A stretch of DNA of 33,078 bases, from the NCBI GenBank assembly GCA_028716005.1, contig JAQUQQ010000005.1, positions 1 through 33,078 on the forward strand. Reading direction: 5' to 3'. The position numbers were made by a program, and so were the translations under genes. Positions 1-8,100 of this stretch are shown here, in pieces. Position 1 is the first letter of the stretch. Every line of letters starts with the position of its first letter. The stretch comes from Candidatus Moraniibacteriota bacterium (lineage in GTDB: Bacteria; Patescibacteriota; Minisyncoccia; Moranbacterales; UBA11712). The notes beneath the pieces are model-generated. The model did not search any database and was not told where the DNA came from. It saw only the letters and a program-made list of their open reading frames with translations.

Positions 1-271
1 TGATTTCTCCTTTCGAGTTTTTTATGCCCGCGTCCATGGCCGCAGTTTGCCCGAACCATTTGCGCTGAACAATGAGTTTCAGCGGACTCAAGGTTCTCGC
101 GATTTCCCTTGTCTTGTCCGTGCTGCCATCATCAATGAAAACAATTTCAAAAGTCTTGCCGAGCGCCCGCAAGGCTTCGACAATTTTCCGGTGGAGCTCT
201 TTGACGTTCCCCTCTTCGTTGTAGAGAGGAACAACTATGGATAGATATGGTTTAGCGCTGGTATTTTCCAT
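1..271 (-). CDS. Glycosyltransferase family 2, N-terminal part (truncated by window edge)
   Basis: Reverse-complement reading from ATG at 271: MENTSAKPYLSIVVPLYNEEGNVKELHRKIVEALRALGKTFEIVFIDDGSTDKTREIARTLSPLKLIVQRKWFGQTAAMDAGIKNSKGEI...; classic GT2 'VVPLYNEE' and 'DDGSTD' motifs. Absent from the ORF track because it runs off the edge. Confidence 0.88.
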   Translation of the reverse strand, partial: MENTSAKPYLSIVVPLYNEEGNVKELHRKIVEALRALGKTFEIVFIDDGSTDKTREIARTLSPLKLIVQRKWFGQTAAMDAGIKNSKGEI

Positions 272-340
272 ATTTTTATGATAACCTAAAAAAGTATTTA
301 AGGCAATGAAATAAGCTTTGTTTGTTTGGTTTGCGACATT

Positions 341-1933
341 ATGATCTCTGAAACAAAATTATCACATAACAAGTTTCTTCTGTCAACAATAATTGTTTTA
401 GCTTTCGCGGCCAGCTTGGCCACATGCTATTTCGCGACCCCGTCCGTTTTCGGCGGCCGCGACCAGGGAGCCATCGCCACCGCCGCCATTGAACTCTCGA
501 AGAACAAATCTTTCACATTTTCCGCGTCGGCTTCAGCGGAACTTTTTCAAAAATACGGCCCCGGAAAAGCGCTCAATTATCCCGGATTTGACTATACTAA
601 AGACGGAAAATTGATCACCCGATTTCCGAAAGCCTATGTCGCCTACCTGGCCGCTTTCTATGCCGCGCTCGGACTGAAAGGACTTCAATACGCCAACTTT
701 CTTCCTCTCACCTTGTTTTTGATCTTGTTTTGGCTGACGCTCCGCCGTTTTTTCCCTGAAAGAATTTCTTTTCTCGGATTTCTCATCGCCGCGACATTTT
801 TCCCTTTTCTCTGGTTCGCCAAATACACGCTCACTGAAATTTTCATGCTTTTTCTCGTTTGGACGGGAATATATTTTCTGATTCTTTTTCGTAGGTGTCC
901 GACACCTACGAGCGCAAAAGGAGTCCGACACCTACAAATTTCTTTGGTCTTTTTCGCCCTTTCGGCGCTTACCCGAATCGAAGGAATTGTTTTCTTCTTG
1001 ATTGCCGCCGGATATATTTATATCCTGAATAGAAAAAAAATAATCTCGCTCCCGAAAACTTTTCTCAAGAATTTGCTGATAATAGTTATAATTTTTGCGG
1101 CGCTTTATTTTTATCTGGACTTTCCGGCCCTTTTCGACAGCGCCAAAAACATAGCAAAAGCCTTTTTGCCAAATTCTGCCAAAGACTCCTCTCCTTCCGC
1201 CAGCTTATATTCGCACCTTGCGAAAATATTTGCGAGTTATAATATTTTGGTCTATCTCATTCTCGGCCTTTTCGGAATTGGCTGGCTCGCGAAAAATATC
1301 AAAACAAAATGGCTGAAGCCGGAACTTATTCCCGCGCTTATCACCTTTCCCGCTTTTTTCTATCTCATTTCACCCATGATCTCGCTTGATGACCCTTGGA
1401 TGCTGCGGCGGTTTGTTTTTGCCGTTTTCCCGGTTCTTATTTTTTATACGATATATCTCCTCAACCGGTTTTTCTACCATAAAATTTTTCTTTATATCAC
1501 GCTCATCGCTCTTGTCGCATCGAACAGTGTCATAACCTGGCGCTTCCTCACTCTTTCGGAAAACAAGGAACTTTTGCCCCAAATTGAAACAATTTCCAAA
1601 AAATTCGGCCCGAATGATTTGATTTTGGTCGATCGCCTTGCCACCGGCAGCGGATTTTCACTCATGTCAGAACCGCTCAGGACGGTTTTTGGGAAAAACG
1701 CCGTATATTTTTTCAACGCCGATGATTTGAAATTTCTTGACCGGACAAAATACAAAAATATATATTTGGCTGTTCCGGCGGAAGATCAGAAAAATTGGTA
1801 TAGCGATATCGAAAAGGTTCCCGCAGGATTTTCGGTGATCACCAACAATTTTCTTGAACCATCCGAAAAAAAATTCGGCCTCGCTGTCAACACGGAATAT
1901 AAAGGCGCAGTCGTTTTTTGGAAAGTGAAATAG
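341..1933 (+). CDS. Polytopic membrane glycosyltransferase (GT-C / GT39 ArnT-like)
   Basis: Many predicted TM helices; acidic motif 'FGGRDQGAIATAAIELSKN' in the first extracytoplasmic loop, typical of GT-C enzymes. ATG at 341 preferred over the TTG at 326. Confidence 0.7.
   Translation: MISETKLSHNKFLLSTIIVLAFAASLATCYFATPSVFGGRDQGAIATAAIELSKNKSFTFSASASAELFQKYGPGKALNYPGFDYTKDGKLITRFPKAYVAYLAAFYAALGLKGLQYANFLPLTLFLILFWLTLRRFFPERISFLGFLIAATFFPFLWFAKYTLTEIFMLFLVWTGIYFLILFRRCPTPTSAKGVRHLQISLVFFALSALTRIEGIVFFLIAAGYIYILNRKKIISLPKTFLKNLLIIVIIFAALYFYLDFPALFDSAKNIAKAFLPNSAKDSSPSASLYSHLAKIFASYNILVYLILGLFGIGWLAKNIKTKWLKPELIPALITFPAFFYLISPMISLDDPWMLRRFVFAVFPVLIFYTIYLLNRFFYHKIFLYITLIALVASNSVITWRFLTLSENKELLPQIETISKKFGPNDLILVDRLATGSGFSLMSEPLRTVFGKNAVYFFNADDLKFLDRTKYKNIYLAVPAEDQKNWYSDIEKVPAGFSVITNNFLEPSEKKFGLAVNTEYKGAVVFWKVK
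890..935. repeat. Pair of short REP-like palindromes inside the GT-C coding sequence
   Basis: CGTAGGTGTC-C-GACACCTACG (890-910, perfect 10+1+10) and AGGAGTC-C-GACACCT (919-933, 7+1+7, one arm mismatch), translated as RRCPTPTSAKGVRHLQ. Confidence 0.85.
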
Positions 1934-1949
1934 ACTCACGAATTAAGAG

Positions 1950-2007
1950 CTAATTATAGCGAATATGAACAAATAGCATATGGTGTTTGAAGGTTCGCTC
2001 TTATTAG
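1950..2007. promoter_or_regulatory. Intergenic imperfect inverted repeat upstream of the epimerase gene
   Basis: CTAATTATAGCGAA (1950-1963) versus TTCGCTCTTATTAG (1994-2007): 11 of 14 arm positions complementary. Confidence 0.35.
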
Positions 2008-2041
2008 TGTTTAATCCGTTCCTAATTAACGAGTTATTATT

Positions 2042-2968
2042 ATGAAAATTCTTGTCACAGGCGGAGCTGGATTTATCGGCTCTCATTTGGTCGAGGCTCT
2101 CGTTGAAAAAAAACACCGGGTTTTTGTGGTGGACAATTTGAGCTCCGGATTCAAAAAAAACGTCAATCCGAAAGCAAAATTTTTCCGCGCCGATCTCACA
2201 AACCACAAAAAAATCGAAGTTATCATAAAAAAAGAAAAACCGGAGATCATTTTCCATCTCGCCGCCCAAATTGATGTCCGAAAATCAGTGGCAGATCCGG
2301 TTTTTGACGCGAGGAGCAATATCTTGGCCAGCGTGAACCTCGTGAATCTCGCCCACCAATATAAAGTGAAAAAATTTATTTTCTCCTCAACCGGCGGCGC
2401 GATTTATGGCGATACGGAAAGCCGTCCCACTGGCGAAAAGGAGCCCGAATGGCCTCTTTCTCCCTATGGGATCGCGAAATTGACCATCGACAAATTCTTG
2501 TTTTACTACCATGAAGTCCATGGTCTCAATTTCGTGTCTCTGCGCTATGGGAACGTTTATGGTCCGCGCCAGAACCCGCACGGAGAAGCCGGCGTTGTCG
2601 CCATATTTCTGAACAAAATGCTGAATGGCGACCAGCCAATCATCAACGGCTCGGGAAAACAGACCCGCGATTATGTTTATGTAGGCGATGTCGTGAACGC
2701 GAATCTCCTGGCCTTCAAAAATTTCAAAAAATCAGGCATATATAACGTCGGCACCGGGAAAGAGACGGATGTCAACCAATTGTTCCGAGAAATCAACCGC
2801 CATTTCGGAAAAAAATTCAAGGAATCCCACGGTCCGGCCAAGATGGGGGAACAAAAAACCAGTTGCCTGTCATTCGCGAAAATAAGAAAAGATTTCGGCT
2901 GGACGCCAAGCGTGAATTTCGATACCGGCATCAAAAAAACATTTGAATGGTTTCGAAATAATTCTTAG
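2042..2968 (+). CDS. Extended SDR, UDP-glucose 4-epimerase-like NAD-dependent epimerase
   Basis: [10 protein letters not shown] Rossmann motif, SSTGGAIYG, YGIAK active-site motif, SLRYGNVYGPRQ. Confidence 0.88.
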   Translation: MKILVTGGAGFIGSHLVEALVEKKHRVFVVDNLSSGFKKNVNPKAKFFRADLTNHKKIEVIIKKEKPEIIFHLAAQIDVRKSVADPVFDARSNILASVNLVNLAHQYKVKKFIFSSTGGAIYGDTESRPTGEKEPEWPLSPYGIAKLTIDKFLFYYHEVHGLNFVSLRYGNVYGPRQNPHGEAGVVAIFLNKMLNGDQPIINGSGKQTRDYVYVGDVVNANLLAFKNFKKSGIYNVGTGKETDVNQLFREINRHFGKKFKESHGPAKMGEQKTSCLSFAKIRKDFGWTPSVNFDTGIKKTFEWFRNNS

Positions 2969-3026
2969 CTTTCTTCTATGAAGAATAAACTGGTTGAAAC
3001 TGAAAAGTATTTATAATTTTTTTTAT

Positions 3027-4106
3027 ATGCTAACCACGAATCGCGCCAAAGAAATCCTGAAGAAAGCCAAAAAATCGCCCGTCCTCGCCTGCGGCGATGT
3101 GATGCTCGACGCTTATCTCACCGGGCCTGTCGAAAGATTTTCCCAGGAAGCTCCGGTTCCCGTGATCCGGGTTGACGATGAACAATTTTTTCCGGGAGGC
3201 GCCGGCAATGCCGCCAGCTGCATGGCTGCCATCGGGCTTGCTCCGCATCTCGTGGGAGTGATCGGAGAAAAAGGACGAATCAAATACGCGGACGTCATGG
3301 AGGAGGAATACAAAAAATGCGGAATAATCACCCATTTTAGTGTCGATCCGAACCGCAAAACCACGCTCAAATTGAGAGTGAAGGCGATAAAAACCACCAC
3401 CCAGCACGTCGCCCGGGTGGATATGGAAGACACCCGCCCCTTGAGTCAGGAAAAAGAAAATGAAATATCGGCATACCTCGAGAGCCTCGCCAAGGAGCTG
3501 AAACCGGCGGCTGTTTCCATTCATGATTACGCGAAAGGTTTTCTCACGGAAAAAGTCTTTCGTAAAACAATCGACATTTCGAGTGAAAAAAATATCCCCG
3601 TTTTTGCCGATCTCAAACAGAACACTTTCGTGAAATATAAAAGCTTCATAAAGAAACCCGAACTTTTTTTTCTGAAGCCCAACCGGGTGGAATCCGCCGA
3701 GACAGCCAAGATCATGGGCGGCTTTGACAAAGACGGCACAACTGACAAGGAAATAATCGAAATCGCCCGCATTATCCAAAAAGAAATCCCGATTCATATT
3801 TTCATAACCAGAGGAAAAAAAGGATCGGTCTATTTCGATCCCGGAAAAGAGCCGTATTTTGTCCGGCCCGAAGAAGTTGAAGAGCAGTTTGACATCGCCG
3901 GAGCCGGAGACACGGTCGCCGCGCTGCTCATCGCCTCGCGCCTCGGCGGCGCGACGATGCCCGAGGCCCTCGAGCTCGCCACTGCCGCTTCACAAGTCGC
4001 CATCCGAAAATTCGGCACATCGGTCGTGACGGAAAATGAATTATTAAATTGGATCGGAGAGCAAACATTCAATGTTGAGGGAACACCAACATCGAATGTT
4101 GAATAA
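3027..4106 (+). CDS. hldE1-like: PfkB-family sugar kinase, HldE/RfaE domain I-like (D-glycero-beta-D-manno-heptose-7-phosphate kinase)
   Basis: CGDVMLDAYLTGPVERFSQEAPVPVIRVDDEQFFPGGAGNAASCMAAIGL and DIAGAGDTVAALL; HldE kinase-type motifs. ATG at 3027 preferred over TTG at 2994. Confidence 0.82.
   Translation: MLTTNRAKEILKKAKKSPVLACGDVMLDAYLTGPVERFSQEAPVPVIRVDDEQFFPGGAGNAASCMAAIGLAPHLVGVIGEKGRIKYADVMEEEYKKCGIITHFSVDPNRKTTLKLRVKAIKTTTQHVARVDMEDTRPLSQEKENEISAYLESLAKELKPAAVSIHDYAKGFLTEKVFRKTIDISSEKNIPVFADLKQNTFVKYKSFIKKPELFFLKPNRVESAETAKIMGGFDKDGTTDKEIIEIARIIQKEIPIHIFITRGKKGSVYFDPGKEPYFVRPEEVEEQFDIAGAGDTVAALLIASRLGGATMPEALELATAASQVAIRKFGTSVVTENELLNWIGEQTFNVEGTPTSNVE
4063..4101. repeat. Pair of short palindromes forming the 3' end of the kinase gene
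   Basis: AAACATT-C-AATGTTG (4063-4077) and CAACATC-G-AATGTTG (4087-4101), consensus CAACATT-N-AATGTTG (7+1+7); encodes the C-terminal tail TFNVEGTPTSNVE, with the stop codon right after the second palindrome. Confidence 0.82.
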
Positions 4107-4109
4107 CTT

Positions 4110-4661
4110 ATGAAAAAAATAATCTTTCTCGATCGCGACGGAACAATCAACGTCGACCACAAATACGTCTTTGAAATCGAAAAATTTGAATTCGAAAAAA
4201 ATGTGGTTCCCGCCCTCCAGCTTCTTCGCGATCACAATTTCGAATTCATCATCGTGACAAATCAGTCCGGAATCGGTCGCGGATATTATACCGAGGATGA
4301 CTATCAAAAATTCAACGGTCACGTCGTCGGAGAACTCAAAAAAAACGGCATAAATATCTTGAAATCATATTTTTCCCCTTTTCATCCCGAGGGAATCGGA
4401 AAATACAAAAAAGCTTCCCATTGCCGCAAGCCGGAGCCGGGGATGCTCGAAGAGGCCGAAAAAGATTTTCCCATAGACAATTCGAAATCGTGGATCATCG
4501 GCGACAAATGGGCGGACGTGAAATGCGGAAAAAATTTTGGAATCAAATCAATTCTGGTTCTTCGCGGAAAAGCCGGCGCGGACGAAAAGCACAAAACGGA
4601 CGTGGAATACATCGCCGAAGATCTGCTCGACGCCGCAAAATTCATAATTCAATACAAATGA
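4110..4661 (+). CDS. gmhB-like: HAD-family phosphatase, GmhB-like (heptose-1,7-bisphosphate phosphatase)
   Basis: FLDRDGTIN, VTNQSGIGRGYY, CRKPEPGML, IIGDKWADVKCG; HisB-N/GmhB subfamily. Zn-ligand motif degenerate. Confidence 0.82.
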   Translation: MKKIIFLDRDGTINVDHKYVFEIEKFEFEKNVVPALQLLRDHNFEFIIVTNQSGIGRGYYTEDDYQKFNGHVVGELKKNGINILKSYFSPFHPEGIGKYKKASHCRKPEPGMLEEAEKDFPIDNSKSWIIGDKWADVKCGKNFGIKSILVLRGKAGADEKHKTDVEYIAEDLLDAAKFIIQYK

Positions 4662-4685
4662 TTCGTATATTCGTAAATAATTCGC

Positions 4686-4717
4686 CACCGCCTTGGCGGG
4701 GTCCCGCCCCGGCGGGA
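4686..4717. repeat. Abutting pair of GC-rich palindromes in an ATTCGTA-repeat intergenic region
   Basis: CACCGCC-TT-GGCGGGG (4686-4701, one arm mismatch) directly followed by TCCCGCC-CC-GGCGGGA (4702-4717, perfect 7-bp arms). Confidence 0.85.
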
Positions 4718-4735
4718 TAGTTCGTAGATAAATCC

Positions 4736-5221
4736 ATGAACCACAAAGAAAAAATCAAATCACTCGATGAAATTCTCGCAATCGTCAAAAAAGCGAAAGC
4801 CGAAGGCAAAAAAATAGTCACGACGAACGGTTCTTTCGATCTTTTTCACGCCGGCCACATTGATCTTCTCGAAAAAGCCAAAGACAAAGGCGACGTCTTG
4901 ATCGTAGGCGTGAACAGCGACAAATCGGTGAAAGAATACAAAAAAAAGCCGGGCCGGCCGATAATCCCCGATAAATACCGGGCCGAGCTCCTGGCGGCTA
5001 TCATGTATGTCGACTATGTTTTCATTTTCGACGATCTCATTCCCAACCTCTGGCTTGAAAAAATCCGCCCCGACGTCCACGCGAACAGCGCCGAATACGG
5101 CGCCAATTGCGTCGAAACGGAAGTTCTTGACCAATACGGTGGAGAACTTTTTCTTGTTCCTAAAGAAGATATTCCCCTTTCGACCTCCGGCATAGAAGCG
5201 AAAATAAAAGCGGAGAAATAG
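4736..5221 (+). CDS. hldE2-like: Cytidylyltransferase-family nucleotidyltransferase, RfaE2-like (heptose-1-phosphate adenylyltransferase)
   Basis: TTNGSFDLFHAGHIDLLEKAKDKGDVLIVGVNSDKSVKEYKKKPGRPIIP; HxGH motif; YVDYVFIF...RPDV. Confidence 0.78.
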   Translation: MNHKEKIKSLDEILAIVKKAKAEGKKIVTTNGSFDLFHAGHIDLLEKAKDKGDVLIVGVNSDKSVKEYKKKPGRPIIPDKYRAELLAAIMYVDYVFIFDDLIPNLWLEKIRPDVHANSAEYGANCVETEVLDQYGGELFLVPKEDIPLSTSGIEAKIKAEK

Positions 5222-5224
5222 CAG

Positions 5225-6133
5225 CTACTTCCTAAACGAAAAAGAATTCAATTTTTTTCCGGTGGTCGCCGAATATAGTTCGGTGACAATTTTTTTCTTG
5301 CTTGTCTTCACGATGAGAAAATGTTTTTCGAGATTATAATATTCGCTCAATCCCTCTTGAGGGGCGGCGTAAGCTATTGAATCGGTATTGCCGACCGTGA
5401 ATTGATAAATCGACTTGGTTGCCCCCGAAAAAACAGATGAGTCGATTTTTTTTCTCGAGAAAATATGCTCATGTCCGGAAAAAACGGCCGTCACCTTGTG
5501 CCGGTCGAGGATTTCCCATAACGCGTCCCGTTCCGCCGGATATACGTCAAGCGCGCTTCCGATATGCGAACTCACCGGAAACGCCGGCATATGAAAAAAG
5601 ACGAACACGTTCATTTTTTTGTTTCTGGAAAGGTCCTGCTCCAGCCAATTGCGCTGATTGGAATCAACGGCATAATCATTCGGCTTGGAACTGTTCAAAA
5701 CGACGAAATGGGAATCGCCCTTGTTGAAAGCGTACGCCAACTCGGAATAGTTTTCCGGTCCGTTCGTCGGAAGATTGAAAACTGATTGCCACAAAGCATC
5801 CGCTCCGGAATATAGGCGGTCGTGGTTTCCCATTACCGCGTATGTTTTCTTGTAGATCGGCGACATCGCGCTCTTCCAGGAATTGAAGTTCGAAAGACAG
5901 GAATCGTCGTCGTAACAGTCACCTTTCAAATCCCCCATCGCAACCACCGCCTGGACTTTCTTTTTCTTGATCTGCTTGACGGCCGTTTGCAAAGAGCCGT
6001 TTGCGATTCCGGCTTCAAATCTTTGTGTGTCTCCCATCACGGCAAAAGTCGTAGCCAGCGAATTGGACGCCGCGCCAAATAATCCGCCAAAAAATAAGGC
6101 GGCGGCGGCGAGTGCAAGAATAGTTTTGCTCAT
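5225..6133 (-). CDS. Secreted calcineurin-like metallophosphoesterase
   Basis: N-terminal signal peptide MSKTILALAAAALFFGGLFGAASNSLA; VMGDTQ, MGDLKGD, VMGNHDRL, FSGHEHIFSR metallophosphoesterase motifs. Confidence 0.85.
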   Translation of the reverse strand: MSKTILALAAAALFFGGLFGAASNSLATTFAVMGDTQRFEAGIANGSLQTAVKQIKKKKVQAVVAMGDLKGDCYDDDSCLSNFNSWKSAMSPIYKKTYAVMGNHDRLYSGADALWQSVFNLPTNGPENYSELAYAFNKGDSHFVVLNSSKPNDYAVDSNQRNWLEQDLSRNKKMNVFVFFHMPAFPVSSHIGSALDVYPAERDALWEILDRHKVTAVFSGHEHIFSRKKIDSSVFSGATKSIYQFTVGNTDSIAYAAPQEGLSEYYNLEKHFLIVKTSKKKIVTELYSATTGKKLNSFSFRK

Positions 6134-6150
6134 TTTTTTATTTTTAATTT

Positions 6151-8043
6151 TTATCTCGGATATTTTTTGACCAATTTTTTGAACTTCTCAACCGCCTCTT
6201 CCGGTTTGATTGCGAGCCGGCAGGGGTCTTTTTTCCAGCGCACGGACAAGTCTTTGCAGCCCTCGTCCCAGCAGGGATAGCATTTCAGGCTGGCCAGCGG
6301 TTCGAGAACTTCGTATTTTTCGTAAAAACCAAGTCTTGATTCCGGTTTCACACCGCCCGTGAAAATCGAGAGAAACGGGATTCCCGCCAGCGCCGCGATA
6401 TGGCTCGCGCTTGTGTCGGTCGAGATCACGTATTTTCCAAACTTCAAGGCTTCAATGAATTCAGTGATGGTTTTCGTTTTTCCGACAAGGTTCACGACTT
6501 TTTCACCTTTATAATACTCGCTGTCTTTTGTCCCCAAGATTAGAGGGATAAATCCCATTTTCTCAACCGCTTCGATCAATTTTGGATAATATGGCCCCCA
6601 CCAGCTCCGGGCGGGATTGGAAGCGATGAGGTTGAAAACAACAAACGGCTGGCTCATATTTAAACCCATTTCGAAAAATAATTTCTCTATTTTTTTTCGC
6701 GCTTCAGGATAATCAGGCATCGGAACAAGATCAAATTTTTCGTCTAGCTCCATATTCCGCGCATAAACAAGGTGTCGGTTTATCTTGTTGTCTTCTTTGG
6801 GCGTTCCGGAAATCGGCGTGACGTCCATTTCCAAGTCGATAAAATTATATACTTTCGAATCAGAAGGGATCGGCAGAGGCGCATATTTCTGCCCGTTTGG
6901 AATAGGAACAAATTCATCAAATATACCAAAGCCAGCCATCATTTCGATGTTTCGTTCATATGTCGCGAGAATCAGCTTTTTTCCTGGATATTTTCTGCGC
7001 AAATTCGAGAAGATGCTCATGCCCATCAGAAGATCCCCTATCCCATCGTCGCGGATAACAGTAATGGCATTTTTGTATTCATTTGGGCCAAAGGCGATTC
7101 TTTGTTTTATCTTTGTTGCCAAATCATTTATTTTGTTTCCCCATATCTTTTTGAGCAGCCACCGGTCTTTTTCCCCCTTTCTCCAATCCCTTGAAGAGCC
7201 TTCGAAGTGGAATATCTCTGCTTCTGGATTGTAGAGCACAGAAAATCCACTTTCCGCCAGCCGGAAACAAAAATCAGTATCCTGAGCTTCCTCTCGAAAA
7301 TTCTCATTCATGCGAAACCGATTGAAAACATCATGCCGGATGGCGGCGCACGCAAATGTCACAGCCGGAACAATAGCCTTGATATTCGCTTCAGGGATGT
7401 CGCCCGGCTCATCGCAATAGGTATTTATTCCAGTTTTTGTCGGAGGATTGATTTCAATTCCGGCGTGCTGGATTGTGCCGTTTTTGTGGAGCAACTTTCC
7501 TCCTACGATACCAATTTTTTTGTCTTTTAGGGAATCAGCCAATGCGTCGATCCATCCTTGCTTTACAATCGTATCGTTGTTGAGAAAGACAAGATATTGG
7601 CCCTTGGCATGCCGCCCGAACATTTCGTTGTAGTTCTTTGAAAAAAAATATTTTTTGAGCCATATCACCTGAATATTCTTCCAGTCTTTTCTGGCTTCCT
7701 TATAAAATGAGAGGACATTTTTGTCCGTGCTCCCGGTATCACCAAGCAGTATCTCTATTTTATATTTCGAGCTTAAGTTGTTTTCAATGGATTCCAAACA
7801 GGGTCTGATGAGATCCAAACGATTTTTGGTCAAAATACCGATAGTCACCAGTCCCTTTTCAAAATCATCGCTTCTGGGGTAGTCACTGAAAATTTCTCCC
7901 CGCCTTTTTTTATAATGACGTTTAATGGCAAATATCATACCGCCCCAGGAATTATAATAAAATTCCCAGAACGCCAAACGCCCCAAGCCCCAATATTTTC
8001 CGAAAAATCTTTTTATTCGTCCCTTGATATATCTTTTGTCCAT
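6151..8043 (-). CDS. Two-domain glycosyltransferase: N-terminal GT2 + C-terminal GT9 (ADP-heptose:LPS heptosyltransferase family)
   Basis: N-terminus: VTIGILTKNRLDLIRPCLESIENN...LGDTGSTD...FLNNDT. C-terminus: ITVIRDDGIGDLLMGMSIFSNLRRKYPGKKLILAT...ASNPARSWWGPYYPKLIEAVEKMGFIPLILGTKDSEY...STDTSASHIAALAGIPFLSIFTGG, typical GT9. Confidence 0.82.
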   Translation of the reverse strand: MDKRYIKGRIKRFFGKYWGLGRLAFWEFYYNSWGGMIFAIKRHYKKRRGEIFSDYPRSDDFEKGLVTIGILTKNRLDLIRPCLESIENNLSSKYKIEILLGDTGSTDKNVLSFYKEARKDWKNIQVIWLKKYFFSKNYNEMFGRHAKGQYLVFLNNDTIVKQGWIDALADSLKDKKIGIVGGKLLHKNGTIQHAGIEINPPTKTGINTYCDEPGDIPEANIKAIVPAVTFACAAIRHDVFNRFRMNENFREEAQDTDFCFRLAESGFSVLYNPEAEIFHFEGSSRDWRKGEKDRWLLKKIWGNKINDLATKIKQRIAFGPNEYKNAITVIRDDGIGDLLMGMSIFSNLRRKYPGKKLILATYERNIEMMAGFGIFDEFVPIPNGQKYAPLPIPSDSKVYNFIDLEMDVTPISGTPKEDNKINRHLVYARNMELDEKFDLVPMPDYPEARKKIEKLFFEMGLNMSQPFVVFNLIASNPARSWWGPYYPKLIEAVEKMGFIPLILGTKDSEYYKGEKVVNLVGKTKTITEFIEALKFGKYVISTDTSASHIAALAGIPFLSIFTGGVKPESRLGFYEKYEVLEPLASLKCYPCWDEGCKDLSVRWKKDPCRLAIKPEEAVEKFKKLVKKYPR

Positions 8044-8100
8044 GATAAGATGAATCTGCTTACTCCAGTTATCTTAGTTTAGAAATTGACAAAAGTAAAC

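Noticed and set aside
81-125. Suspected frameshift in the truncated GT2 gene
   Set aside because: Re-reading the reverse complement (GGCAGCACGGACAAGACAAGGGAAATC) gives a continuous frame GSTDKTREIA; the shift was my misreading.
47-244. Plus-strand 65-aa ORF at the window start
   Set aside because: It is antisense to the truncated GT2 gene at 1-271, which has clear GT2 motifs.
890-935. CRISPR-like array
   Set aside because: Only two short palindromic units with a ~10 nt spacer; no repeat/spacer periodicity and no cas genes.
4421-4720. Plus-strand ORF reading through the GmhB-like gene into the palindromes
   Set aside because: Out of frame with the real GmhB-like gene and of low complexity (Arg/Gly-rich).
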